Of a DNA stretch of 64,000 nucleotides, positions 1-8,763 are shown one piece after another. Within the stretch, counting starts at the first letter, position 1. Each line of letters starts with the position of its first letter. Origin of the DNA: an uncultured Pseudomonadota bacterium (lineage in GTDB: Bacteria > Bdellovibrionota_C > UBA2361 > CALMIO01); contig CALMIO010000004.1 in the NCBI GenBank assembly GCA_937864035.1, positions 1-64,000 on the forward strand, given 5' to 3'. Made by a program: the position numbers and the translations under genes. Under the pieces are notes generated by a model, which worked only from the letters and a program-made list of their open reading frames with translations, searched no databases and was not told the origin of the DNA.

Positions 1-311
1 CTTCTCTTAATCGTAAGTTAAAACAACCCACACCACCAAATCCTACATAACCTAAACAAAACAGGATGGCACCAAAACCAAAAGATTCCCCCCCCAAAAG
101 ATCCTACCTAAACAGCATAATAAGAGAGTGGCTGCAAACAATATAAAGATCCCCCACAAAGGAGACCAAAGGAGGTCACCATTTTAGGTTGGGTAGGAAA
201 AAGATTCAAAAAACAGGGTGGCACCAATCAACCAATCCCAATCAACCAATCAAAAGAAAAAAAGAAAAAGAGGGCTCAAACAGGGTGGCACCAATCAAAT
301 CTTGGCACCAA
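1..311. repeat. gene-free left edge with a cluster of GGGTGGCACC repeats
   Basis: No credible gene is visible here. The stretch carries direct copies of a short repeat: ACAGGATGGCACC (61-73), AAACAGGGTGGCACCA (211-226) and again (278-293). A 17-bp unit, TGGCACCAATCAAATCT, is tandemly duplicated at 286-302 and 303-319, the second copy running over the stop codon of the next gene. AATCAACCAATC is also doubled nearby. The same core recurs in inverted pairs at 43645-43787 and 53830-53973, so this is a genome-specific dispersed repeat. Confidence 0.75.
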
Positions 312-1283
312 TCAAATCTTGCCGCGGAAAATAGATTGCCAACGCCCATTGAGATATAAATGACTTATAAAACATAAACTACCCGTTACCTCTAACAACG
401 AAGGTCGATCACCTTTGCACTTGGCGGCACCAAAATCATGCCGCACAATAGGAAACTTGCCACTGACAACCTCATCAAGCACAACTTCAGCATGACCAAC
501 CACTATCGCACATACCCCAAACCTCTCACAAAAATCAGATGGATTACAAATTTTATCAATCCACTTAATCACACGTAGCGGAGAATGCTCCGATCTGTCT
601 AACCTCGAAAACACCTTAGAATCTAACCTCCCCAAAGCAAGCTTGCTCGAAACATCTCTATTCATAACCCCCAATTGCTTAAGACCTAATTTAGGAGACC
701 CCTTGTCAGTAACCGGAATCCCAGCATGCAAATACAAAACATTGTTAGGGGCTAAATAGAAAAGCTGAAAATGTTGCGCCATCCACTCCACAGACTCCCG
801 CAAGCGCTTATGTGCTTGCAAAGTCGCATCAACCTCCTGCAATAAAACTTTATTCTCTTCCATAGCAGTAGCAAGCAACCTAGGCCTCGATAGCAAATCA
901 TAAAAAGATCTAAAAATACTTTCTACCCGTTTGACTAAATGCGGTTTTCCTAACTCACCAAAAATAAGACCACCATCTCTCTGAGAAAAAAGCTTGATTT
1001 GCGCTTCCCGCGAACCCAACATCGCGCGCACAAAAAGTAAATCATGGTTGCCCCAAAGCAACTTCCATTTTTTTGATTGATAATGCTTTCTTAATAGAGA
1101 AATAGCACCCAACGAACTTGCCCCCTTGTTAACTATATCACCAATAAATACAACGTTGGCATTTTTAGGGATACGTCTCAAGATTCTCCGTAAAGCTAAT
1201 ATGTCAGCGTGTATATCTGGCATGATATAAAGTGATTTTCTATTACTCATTTTATTTAGTTGATATTCTCTAACCAATTCCAC
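312..1283 (-). CDS. calcineurin-like metallophosphoesterase (PPP/ApaH-like)
   Basis: A 323-residue protein with the full calcineurin-type metallophosphoesterase signature: DIHAD (D23, H25), GDIVNKG (D49), GNHD (79-81), then YLHAGIP (H186) and VVGHAEV (H264). The GD-x(n)-GNHD order and the LHAGIP motif resemble Ser/Thr protein phosphatases and bacterial ApaH/PrpE-like enzymes, so it probably hydrolyses phosphoesters in the cytoplasm with two bound metals; the substrate is unknown. There is no signal peptide. The start is GTG with AAGGA about nine bases upstream; an ATG at residue 12 is an alternative. It follows the oxygenase-like gene by five bases and is probably co-transcribed with it. The last codons lie inside a 17-bp tandem repeat. 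Confidence 0.85.
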   Translation of the reverse strand: MELVREYQLNKMSNRKSLYIMPDIHADILALRRILRRIPKNANVVFIGDIVNKGASSLGAISLLRKHYQSKKWKLLWGNHDLLFVRAMLGSREAQIKLFSQRDGGLIFGELGKPHLVKRVESIFRSFYDLLSRPRLLATAMEENKVLLQEVDATLQAHKRLRESVEWMAQHFQLFYLAPNNVLYLHAGIPVTDKGSPKLGLKQLGVMNRDVSSKLALGRLDSKVFSRLDRSEHSPLRVIKWIDKICNPSDFCERFGVCAIVVGHAEVVLDEVVSGKFPIVRHDFGAAKCKGDRPSLLEVTGSLCFISHLYLNGRWQSIFRGKI

Positions 1284-1288
1284 GGCAA

Positions 1289-2074
1289 TTATTCCTTGCG
1301 TGGTTCATATCCAATTAGATTAGTTGGAATCGGACGAGGATGCATTTCCCAATTGTAGTCAAAAAGTAAATTATGAGAATTCCCTTTTCTATCAAAAAGT
1401 CGGGTTGAAAACGATAACTTCATCAAAGTTCGTATCCCGCTTTCTTCAGCAACAACTGAGCCATGTACTGTATAAGCGTCTAACAAAGATATAACATACG
1501 GTCGCAATTGTAAGGCTTTTGATTCATCTGCCTGTTTTTCAAAATACGGGGTTAAAAAATGTGTATCTGCTTTGGCATTGCCAAGAAAAAATTCCTGCAC
1601 ATAAACCTTTGGAGGATCTCTATCAACACATAGATATGTATGTTCGATCTCTATCTTGGGTTGAATTCTGGGTCCCTGAATTCCATCCGTATGTTTTTCC
1701 GCGCTCCTTTGCCTTTTGCCAACCTCAACATAAGATTGATCTATGCCTAGATAGGCAAAACTCTTCTCCATCATCTGAGGATCAACCGCCCCTTCAAAAT
1801 TTGCGCACATTTCAATCGCAGGGAGAAACTGCTCCAGCTCTAGAGGTATGCGAAAATCTGTTCCGGGCATTTTAATAGGCATACTGTGACAAGAAATACC
1901 AGAAGTTACGGCAGAAAAATCTTTACCGACAGTTCCAATTTCAATCGGCTCTCTAGGAACAAGAAACTTGCTTTCATCCCAAATTGTGCAGTAATCAGCA
2001 ACCATCTGATTGTTTGGAATAAGATGCCTCGGAAGCAAAGCAGGGACAAACGAATAACCACCCCGCTGACCCAT
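1289..2074 (-). CDS. 2OG-Fe(II) oxygenase-like protein, 5' end probably frameshifted
   Basis: The in-frame part is 261 residues. It carries HTD (H128, D130), then H204 in YTVHGS and R215 in GIRTLMKLSFS. This HxD...H...R order and spacing match the facial triad and 2-oxoglutarate anchor of Fe(II)/2OG dioxygenases, but no subfamily is recognised. The annotated ATG has no ribosome-binding site, and the same frame stays open upstream to a run of nine C (minus strand), beyond which another frame supplies a start at 2247. The natural protein may therefore be about 319 residues. It lies five bases upstream of the phosphoesterase gene, suggesting a two-gene unit. The family call is inference from motif spacing. 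Confidence 0.6.
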   Translation of the reverse strand: MGQRGGYSFVPALLPRHLIPNNQMVADYCTIWDESKFLVPREPIEIGTVGKDFSAVTSGISCHSMPIKMPGTDFRIPLELEQFLPAIEMCANFEGAVDPQMMEKSFAYLGIDQSYVEVGKRQRSAEKHTDGIQGPRIQPKIEIEHTYLCVDRDPPKVYVQEFFLGNAKADTHFLTPYFEKQADESKALQLRPYVISLLDAYTVHGSVVAEESGIRTLMKLSFSTRLFDRKGNSHNLLFDYNWEMHPRPIPTNLIGYEPRKE

Positions 2075-2247
2075 AATATGTTCATCAGTTAAGTAACCTA
2101 ACTCGTGCCTATTGAACTCACGTTCCGCTTCTTCCTTAGATTGTATTGCCCTATCTGTACGCGGTTGCGAGTTAGTAGGCAGTCGGGGGGGGGCGCACTA
2201 ATTAAACGATATCTACTAGCTTCAATTTGAGTTTTTGCCATTAACAT
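2075..2247 (-). other. displaced 5' coding segment of the oxygenase gene with a 9-base C/G homopolymer
   Basis: From an ATG at 2247 an open frame encodes MLMAKTQIEASRYRLISAPPP and reaches nine consecutive C (2185-2193, G on the plus strand). The frame of the downstream oxygenase is open from just after this tract (RLPTNSQPRTDRAIQSK...) to its annotated ATG without a stop. Going from nine to ten C would join the two into one reading frame of about 319 codons. The tract could be a phase-variable switch, a fixed mutation or a sequencing error; the sequence alone cannot separate these. A TAG stop closes the downstream frame immediately before the tract. Confidence 0.6.
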
Positions 2248-2466
2248 TTGAATTTTTTAATACCTAATACATAGGTCGCCCTTATCCAGTTGCTTAATTA
2301 CTTTTCCAAAGGTCAAATAGTTTTTATAAATTGCCAATATAATTCATACACCATTAGATAAACTAATATACAGCCAGTTCAAAGACTTTGCAAATCAAAA
2401 ACTAACAAGCCCTTTTAATTGAACCACCAGAACCATTACTATTAAAGTTAGTTAACACACCTCTTT

Positions 2467-2501
2467 AAGAAAAGAGCATACTAACTCGAAGTATGCTCTT
2501 T
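2467..2501 (-). terminator. Rho-independent terminator of the SNF2-BON operon
   Basis: A perfect 11-bp inverted repeat, AAAGAGCATAC / GTATGCTCTTT, with a nine-base loop. Read on the minus strand it is followed by TTTTCTT and lies just past the stop codon of the BON-domain gene. Confidence 0.75.
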
Positions 2502-2511
2502 CTCTCACAAG

Positions 2512-3309
2512 CTATCCTTGCCGCTTACCAAACTGCTCTGGGACATGAACAGTGCTTCTAATGTCTCTTAACCCCTTAACCATAATAGTAGTAGCTAAAA
2601 TACGATCAATTTCACGATGATTATTTACTCGACCACTAAAATGCGCCACACCATCTCGCACCTCAAATTTAACATTCCCAAGCTTAATATTATCCGCTTC
2701 AAAAGCTCTCACTAAAGCTCGAGTTAACTCCTGATCGGGAACAAGCTGAATCTGCAATAAAGAATTTACACTCTTTACCTTGGGATCAGACCATAAAGCC
2801 TTTTCAATAAGCTCTTTATCCCTATTGGAAGCTACGTTTCCAGCTATATTAACTTCACCACTTTTAGAAAAACTAAGATCAACTTTATACGCGCCAGTCA
2901 GCGGGAGCGATCTAATGCGTTCTCTTAAGCCTTGAGCAACTTGCCACTCATCATTCGACATAACGCTATTTGCTTCAGAGGCTCCATTTGTAATTCTGTT
3001 TTTTACCTGCAATGCGTTGACAATTTCACGTTGATTTCCAACAACTTTGCTGGTGGCTGCTAAAACTTCCTTTAGATCTTTTTCAGAGCTAACATATCCT
3101 GAAAGAGTCAAAGTTGTTGGTTTAAGATCGATTAAAATCTTATGCCTTCCAAGATCTGTCAGCTTGTCAAGCTCAGCACGCACTTGCCTATCTAAACGCC
3201 ATGGCAAAGCAAACGCTTGTTCAACCAGTCCACAAACTGCCACTGACAATGCAACAGCTCCTAACAACAGAGAGAAAAACAGCTTACAAATATTTTTTTG
3301 ATATTTCAT
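2512..3309 (-). CDS. periplasmic triple-BON-domain protein (OsmY-like)
   Basis: 265 residues with a hydrophobic N-terminal export signal (about 10-33, ending near AFA). Three BON-like repeats follow: about 40-105 (LDRQVRAELDKL, then LTLSGYVSSEKDL), 125-190 (VNIAGNVASNRDKELIEKA) and 193-258 (VAHFSGRVNNHREIDRIL). Each has the helix plus 'x-x-G-x-V' strand pattern of BON. BON domains bind membrane lipids in OsmY- and secretin-associated proteins, so a role in envelope stability is likely. The start codon overlaps the stop of the SNF2 gene (ATGA), indicating translational coupling. The odd feature is this pairing of an exported lipid-binding protein with a cytoplasmic helicase. Confidence 0.8.
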   Translation of the reverse strand: MKYQKNICKLFFSLLLGAVALSVAVCGLVEQAFALPWRLDRQVRAELDKLTDLGRHKILIDLKPTTLTLSGYVSSEKDLKEVLAATSKVVGNQREIVNALQVKNRITNGASEANSVMSNDEWQVAQGLRERIRSLPLTGAYKVDLSFSKSGEVNIAGNVASNRDKELIEKALWSDPKVKSVNSLLQIQLVPDQELTRALVRAFEADNIKLGNVKFEVRDGVAHFSGRVNNHREIDRILATTIMVKGLRDIRSTVHVPEQFGKRQG

Positions 3310-6290
3310 ATATTTTCTCCTTTAAGTGGGCTAAATAAAAGTTCAAGATCGTCTTTGGTAAGTTTAAGACTACTAAGACCACCCTCATTTATCAAGGCAT
3401 CGGCAATTTTCGCTTTTTTGCGCTTAAGATCCATAATTTTATGCTCGATCGAATTCTCTGTTTGCAGTCTGTATACCGAAACAGTTTTCGTCTGCCCGAT
3501 ACGGTGCGCTCGATCTACAGCTTGATTCTCAACAGCTGGATTCCACCAAGGATCATAAATAATCACCGTGTCAGCCGCGGTTAAATTCAAACCAAAACCT
3601 CCGGCCTTTAAGCTGAGTAAAAGCAGTCGCTCCTCTTCCCGATTATTAAAAGCGTCAATAATCGGCTGACGCTCCTTAGTTGAACCGTCAAAATAAAGAT
3701 ATTTTCGGCCGCTTTCATCAAGGTGTCTCTTCATTATGTTTAACATTTCTAAAAACTGGCTAAATACTAACACCTTACGACCTTCGTCAAGAGCTGACTC
3801 TAGCAGTTCTTTGAAAGCGTTAAATTTTCCAGAATCAAAACCCGAAACGGTTTCAAGACCGCGGATTGAATTAGGATGATTGCAAACTTGTCTTAAGCGA
3901 AGCAGAGCGGCCAAAATCGAAATACTTGCCCCTACAACCCCTTTTTTCTTTACTTCACTAAAGATTTTTGGCCTGACTTCTTCCAAAATATCACCATATA
4001 GTTGCGCCTGCGACGGGGTCATCTCCACGTGAATAGTAGTTTCAATTTTTTCCGGTAACTCTTTTTCTACCTCAGCTTTTTTGCGGCGCAAAATAAAAGG
4101 TTTTGTTTTGTTATTAAGGGAGAGCATTATCTGCTCAGGATTATTCCCTTCAAGAATAGGTTTCTCTATGAAATTCTTGAAAAATTCTGCGCTTCCTAAA
4201 AATCCCGGAAGCAAAAAATCCATAATTGACCACAGTTCTAATGGACGATTCTCTGTTGGAGTCCCAGTTAGCGCCAAACGGTGAGTCGCGCGGATCGATT
4301 TGGCACACTTTGCTGTCGAGGTATTAAAGTTTTTGATATTTTGCGCCTCATCAAGGATGCAATATTCAAATTCAAAACGCTCAAGCTCACTTTTGTCATT
4401 TCTTAATAAAGCGTAAGAAGTGATGATCAAATCATACTGAGGGATCGTAGAAAATAATTTTTTTCGAGTTGGTCCATGCAATAATAAGGCATTAAGTTTA
4501 GGGGTAAACTTTTTTGCCTCATAAAGCCAATTCATCACCACCGAAGTTGGCGCAATAACCAAATTTGGTTTAAATTTGGCTTTTGCCGAACGCTCTTCCT
4601 TTAGCTTTTGCAATAACGCTAACGCTTGAATAGTTTTACCTAAACCCATTTCATCAGCCAAAATACCACCTAGTTCAAATTGGTTTAAAAAACACAACCA
4701 ATTTAAACCATCATGTTGGTAAGGACGCAACTCGCCATGAAAATACTTTGGCGGTTCAGTTTTTTCGATTCCGCCAAAGGTGGCGAGTTTGCGATTGAGC
4801 TCCTTAAGATGCAGGTCGATGTTTAGAGTGACAGAACTTAAATCAGATCTGCTCAAACTTAAAGCTTGGATTGAATTGATTCTGCTTTTAATGGTGTTAG
4901 AAGCGCGAAAATTAACATCAACCATTCCTAAAATCCGCTTTAACTGTTCAAGATTTCCCCCCGGAACTCGTGCATAACTGCCATTGTCAAGCCTAATCCA
5001 AGCTTTCGGCTCGTTCTGACCAGAGCGAGAATTTTTAAAAAGAGAACTAATCGGCACGGTCGCGCCTCCCCTCAGCAATTTAACATCGCATTCAAACCAA
5101 TCAATCTTTTGAGACGTAGCTGTCTTTTTTGACTGTGATTTTTCGGCGTTAATTGAAATTGAAAGCCCAAGATCAACAACTCGCACCTTCTTTTTAACAT
5201 CTTCAAATCCTTTCAATTTCCAAGGTGGCGGAAATTGTTTTTCATAATTATGAAGCATCTCAAGCAGGGCTTCTCCTCCAATATAATATTCGTTTTGATG
5301 ACCGCCGATTTGCGAACAACCAAGTGCGATTAGTTTTTCAACAAATTTTTTTTCCTCCGCCTGATTTGGCAAGATAATACTGTTTTTCTCTTTAGGTGTT
5401 GGATAATTAAATCGTAAAAAACCTCGTGCCGAGAGATCGTTTTCTGTTCTGTAAATATCATCGCTATCTTCAATCTCAATCTCGAATTCCGGGGTTGGAG
5501 AAGCTTTCTCGGTTTTTGGCTGTTGGCTAGGATTGACAACTTGGAAAAAATTCGAGTTTTCTTTGGATAAAGATTCGATCTGCTCTATCACGCTGCCTAA
5601 ATCAATTCGATTTAAATAAAAAGAACGTTCAAAGCGAAATATCTTGTAGATCTTTGAAGCTGTTTCCGAAAGCCGCCAAATTGTTCTGCCCGCTTTGAGC
5701 CATAAAGGCGAACTGCCAAATACTTGCCCAACCAGCTCTTTTTCTGTGTTATTTGATTGACCATCTAAGATCCAATTCATTTCGAACAGAGCGCCTTGCG
5801 GCATCCATTCAACTTTAATTTTCAGATCAGCTGGTTTCTCGGAAAATGTTAACTGTTCAGCGGAAGTATTTAAAACTTTTGCTTGAGTTGAGATTAGCGT
5901 CAATAAAAGATTGATTAAAGATTCTTCGTTGATCAACCACATCTCTCGATCCGGCAACCATTCCCCTTGTTCAGCCACAATTTTACAGATCAAATTTTCA
6001 ATTGGAGTCACTAGATCCGTAAAATGCGGCCTTAAAATTAACTCGCTATTTAACTTGCCCGAAGGGTTAGCTATTCCTAAAATAATTTTTTTGTCGCTAA
6101 GTTCAAAAATAAAAGATAACGGAGTACATTGTTTTGCGGCTTGCTCGCCGCCAGCAGGCTTTACTATCAGCTCCGCCAAAAGGTTTGCTATTTCGTAAGG
6201 CCTTACGCGGTTTTCTCCGGTTTGGTTTGCTGGTTCTCGATTTTCAGAAAAAAAATTATTTTCCTTTAAAAACTCTAATGAATCATTCAT
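3306..6290 (-). CDS. SNF2-family DEAD/H helicase (RapA/HepA-type ATPase)
   Basis: A 994-residue protein with complete SNF2 helicase motifs. Walker A is in DEMGLGKT (546-553), Walker B is DEAQ (647-650), and motif III is in LALTGTPTENRPLELWSI. The C-terminal RecA-like lobe has VLVFSQF, GFGLNLTAADTVI and the motif VI arginines in DRAHRIGQTKTV. About 500 residues precede the ATPase and carry no domain I recognise; standalone bacterial SNF2 proteins often have such regions. The family uses ATP to translocate on duplex DNA and remodel protein-DNA complexes or recycle RNA polymerase. It is first in an operon with the BON protein, whose start it overlaps. Confidence 0.92.
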   Translation of the reverse strand: MNDSLEFLKENNFFSENREPANQTGENRVRPYEIANLLAELIVKPAGGEQAAKQCTPLSFIFELSDKKIILGIANPSGKLNSELILRPHFTDLVTPIENLICKIVAEQGEWLPDREMWLINEESLINLLLTLISTQAKVLNTSAEQLTFSEKPADLKIKVEWMPQGALFEMNWILDGQSNNTEKELVGQVFGSSPLWLKAGRTIWRLSETASKIYKIFRFERSFYLNRIDLGSVIEQIESLSKENSNFFQVVNPSQQPKTEKASPTPEFEIEIEDSDDIYRTENDLSARGFLRFNYPTPKEKNSIILPNQAEEKKFVEKLIALGCSQIGGHQNEYYIGGEALLEMLHNYEKQFPPPWKLKGFEDVKKKVRVVDLGLSISINAEKSQSKKTATSQKIDWFECDVKLLRGGATVPISSLFKNSRSGQNEPKAWIRLDNGSYARVPGGNLEQLKRILGMVDVNFRASNTIKSRINSIQALSLSRSDLSSVTLNIDLHLKELNRKLATFGGIEKTEPPKYFHGELRPYQHDGLNWLCFLNQFELGGILADEMGLGKTIQALALLQKLKEERSAKAKFKPNLVIAPTSVVMNWLYEAKKFTPKLNALLLHGPTRKKLFSTIPQYDLIITSYALLRNDKSELERFEFEYCILDEAQNIKNFNTSTAKCAKSIRATHRLALTGTPTENRPLELWSIMDFLLPGFLGSAEFFKNFIEKPILEGNNPEQIMLSLNNKTKPFILRRKKAEVEKELPEKIETTIHVEMTPSQAQLYGDILEEVRPKIFSEVKKKGVVGASISILAALLRLRQVCNHPNSIRGLETVSGFDSGKFNAFKELLESALDEGRKVLVFSQFLEMLNIMKRHLDESGRKYLYFDGSTKERQPIIDAFNNREEERLLLLSLKAGGFGLNLTAADTVIIYDPWWNPAVENQAVDRAHRIGQTKTVSVYRLQTENSIEHKIMDLKRKKAKIADALINEGGLSSLKLTKDDLELLFSPLKGENI

Positions 6291-6371
6291 TTTGTAATGA
6301 TAATTTAGATGTGATAGGCGCTGCCAAGCAATTTTAAGCTAAAATTTACTAACAAGCAAACGGCCGTATTT

Positions 6372-8102
6372 TTACTTAGCTTGCTCGGTCTTGAATTTTA
6401 AAAGCGGCAGTTTTAATAAGTTGCTCCAGAGATCTTGGCTGTTTTTAACATTCTCTAGCCATTCTGTTAAACAAGTTAATATTTCAGGCATATCTTGTTT
6501 TTTCAAGATTGATTGCGGCAAATTCTGACATAAGGTACTAAGCATGGTTTTTACTAATTCCAAAAGCTTGTAGTATTCCTCTTTTTGCTTATTTAGTTTG
6601 CCTCTAAGATATCCTTGCAGCATAGAATAATTGCTAAATAGCGATCTGTGACTTGTTTGCTGGCAAATTAAGGATATTGCCCCATTTTCTGCCCCATTTT
6701 CTATTAAAGACCATTTATAGTTTACCATTACGTTTGCTGACATATTACGATACTCTTGTTGTGGATTGTCTCTATCAATTTCCAACAAACCTTTTCCCAA
6801 CCATTTTAATAACTCCTTTCTGTTTGACGGTTTAATCATTTTGACTTCCAAAGCGCAGTTTTCTTTGTAAGTCTCGAAGCTTTTTTCAAGAGCCTGGTAA
6901 AATCTTATTTGATCTAGCTTTTCAACGATTGTTTCTTGAATTTCTTCATATTGATTGATGCGATCTTGGCAACTTTTTTCTAAAGACCAAATGTCTTCTA
7001 TTGTTTTAGTTTCTCCTTGTTTGTTCGTTGAGAAAAGGAAAGAAGGATCTTTTTCTAAAATCTCTTTTAGTAGATAGCTATCTGTTCGAGTATCCGTAGT
7101 AAGAAAAATACCATATATTGTGTTTATCGGTTCAAAGCTACCGCCAAAGCGGAATTTTTCCGGATTATTTTTTACCCAGTTAACAACCGTTTGATAATTG
7201 ATATTTAACGCCGCACAATCTTCCTTTAATTTATGGATAAAATTTTTACTGTGCGGAATAAAATTTTTTAGTAAATCATCAATACTTGAGATCTCTTGAA
7301 AGTTACTCTGCTTAGCTATTTTTTGAAGTTCTACTTCTAAATTTTGTTCTGGATACACGATGCAAAACCAACATACTAATCCGTGCAAAGCGGCTGTACA
7401 ACTTTTGGCTTTTGTTTCTGTTTTTTGATACTCCTCAGGCTCTAATTGTCTTTGTAATTTTTCCCTTATGCCAAACCGAGCCGCAGCAGTTTTAAGAATA
7501 ACATAGATACTTTTTGGCAATAATAAAGGAAGATTAGCTTCGATTCTTTTTTTCAGATCGTCAGCGTTAATTTGTAATTGGGTTAGAAGGGAGAGTGTGT
7601 TTTCGTTAATTTGATTGTTTACTAATTTTTCAAAAAGGTTTTGAAAAAATTTTAATGGATACACTTTTTGCGAAGTTTGATTATGAACTCTCCGAAGCAG
7701 TTCCTTTGGCAGATCGGTGTTTTCTAAAGAGAGTAACTTATTGAGATCTTCTAGGTTTTGTCTTAAAAATTTTAATGCTTGTGGTGCAAGTGAGATAAGG
7801 CATCTCTGTTGTTGGAGCGGAAAAGTATTTATTGTTCCCTTAGCTGAACTTTTAGCTGAATGGTCTTTTGGAGCGTTAATGCCGCGCGCGAGCTCATCTA
7901 GAATTGTAGTTACTTGCTTAAGAATTGCTAATGATCTCTCATGGTTCTTGTCGTTGATAAAAAGATTGTCAAAGCACGGGGCTTCTTGATCTATCTTTTT
8001 TTCAATGGATGGTGGTTGAGGCAGTGTGTTTAACGGTGGTAGATGATTCTCATATGTGACTATATTATTAATTGCGACTGGATGAATTACTGCTACAGGC
8101 AC
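6372..8102 (-). CDS. large hypothetical protein, lysine/glutamine rich
   Basis: I do not recognise this 576-residue protein. It has no signal peptide or clear membrane segment and is predicted to be mostly helical, rich in K, N, Q, L and E, with a proline-rich N-terminus (about 20-35). One stretch, LNINYQTVVNWVKNNPEKF near residues 295-315, looks like a helix-turn-helix-style helix pair, but the evidence is weak. The start is GTG and no Shine-Dalgarno sequence is visible upstream. It is isolated on the minus strand between the SNF2 operon and a tRNA gene. The long uninterrupted frame is the main evidence for coding. Confidence 0.75.
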   Translation of the reverse strand: MPVAVIHPVAINNIVTYENHLPPLNTLPQPPSIEKKIDQEAPCFDNLFINDKNHERSLAILKQVTTILDELARGINAPKDHSAKSSAKGTINTFPLQQQRCLISLAPQALKFLRQNLEDLNKLLSLENTDLPKELLRRVHNQTSQKVYPLKFFQNLFEKLVNNQINENTLSLLTQLQINADDLKKRIEANLPLLLPKSIYVILKTAAARFGIREKLQRQLEPEEYQKTETKAKSCTAALHGLVCWFCIVYPEQNLEVELQKIAKQSNFQEISSIDDLLKNFIPHSKNFIHKLKEDCAALNINYQTVVNWVKNNPEKFRFGGSFEPINTIYGIFLTTDTRTDSYLLKEILEKDPSFLFSTNKQGETKTIEDIWSLEKSCQDRINQYEEIQETIVEKLDQIRFYQALEKSFETYKENCALEVKMIKPSNRKELLKWLGKGLLEIDRDNPQQEYRNMSANVMVNYKWSLIENGAENGAISLICQQTSHRSLFSNYSMLQGYLRGKLNKQKEEYYKLLELVKTMLSTLCQNLPQSILKKQDMPEILTCLTEWLENVKNSQDLWSNLLKLPLLKFKTEQAK

Positions 8103-8214
8103 GATTGAGCTAAAAATAGATAATCTTTTTACAATAACAGAAGCGCTCTGTTAGTCAAGAAAAATCGTACTCTCTTTCGCCCTTTAATCTTAATTTTTAT
8201 AGCTCTCTTTTGAA

Positions 8215-8243
8215 TTGCTTATCCTTTTAATCTTTGCTTTAAT
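8215..8243 (+). promoter_or_regulatory. candidate sigma70-type promoter for tRNA-Lys
   Basis: TTGCTT (8215-8220), a 17-base spacer and TTTAAT (8238-8243), placing the start about 28 bases before the tRNA. Found by eye. Confidence 0.4.
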
Positions 8244-8277
8244 AAGCCTCTCGCTAACTATAACAATCTTCTTTTGA

Positions 8278-8350
<73 letters not shown>

Positions 8351-8520
8351 TAAGTTTGATTTTGCTTCTCCTCGATTGTTTAAAGCTAAGAGCTTGGCTA
8401 AAAACCTAAAATCACTTGGGTTTACCCTAGTTGTTTCTTAATTAAAACATTACTTTTTTGAATTACCAAAAACAATTATACTAAACTTCTGATTTAATCT
8501 TTCCTCTTAAAACACCAAGC

Positions 8521-8745
8521 ATGATTAAAAGATTTTTTGTTTTTTTGCTATTAATGACAGCTTTTGCCGCTTGTGATGATTTTGTTGGCGGCAAAGGAGA
8601 GAAAACTGATAGCAATACCGGCAAACCGCTTAAAGCGACTACTGGCTATGGGCAAGCCGTTGAAAAGGCGAAAAACATTAAACAGCTTGGTTCTGAGCGG
8701 GCGAGCTCGCTCGAAGAAAGAGCGGACGAGATTACATCTGATTAA
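8521..8745 (+). CDS. small lipoprotein, 74 aa
   Basis: A short protein starting with a classic lipoprotein signal: charged MIKR, a hydrophobic core and lipobox FAAC with the acylated cysteine at residue 18. The mature part is about 57 hydrophilic residues rich in G, K, E and S, with no family I recognise. It probably sits as a small lipid-anchored protein in the envelope. It lies 18 bases upstream of the TerC gene in the same direction and is likely co-transcribed with it. Confidence 0.7.
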   Translation: MIKRFFVFLLLMTAFAACDDFVGGKGEKTDSNTGKPLKATTGYGQAVEKAKNIKQLGSERASSLEERADEITSD

Positions 8746-8763
8746 CGGCTAATTTGTTTTTGC

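Noticed and set aside
1..320. CRISPR array at the left edge
   Set aside because: The repeats are too short, unevenly spaced and lack unique spacers of regular length.
1519..1875. 118-codon plus-strand frame opposite the oxygenase-like gene
   Set aside because: It lies entirely antisense to a gene with clear motifs and has no ribosome-binding site or family resemblance.
8746..8763. Manganese (yybP-ykoY) riboswitch before the TerC gene
   Set aside because: Only 18 bases separate the lipoprotein and TerC genes, and no such structure is visible upstream of the lipoprotein.
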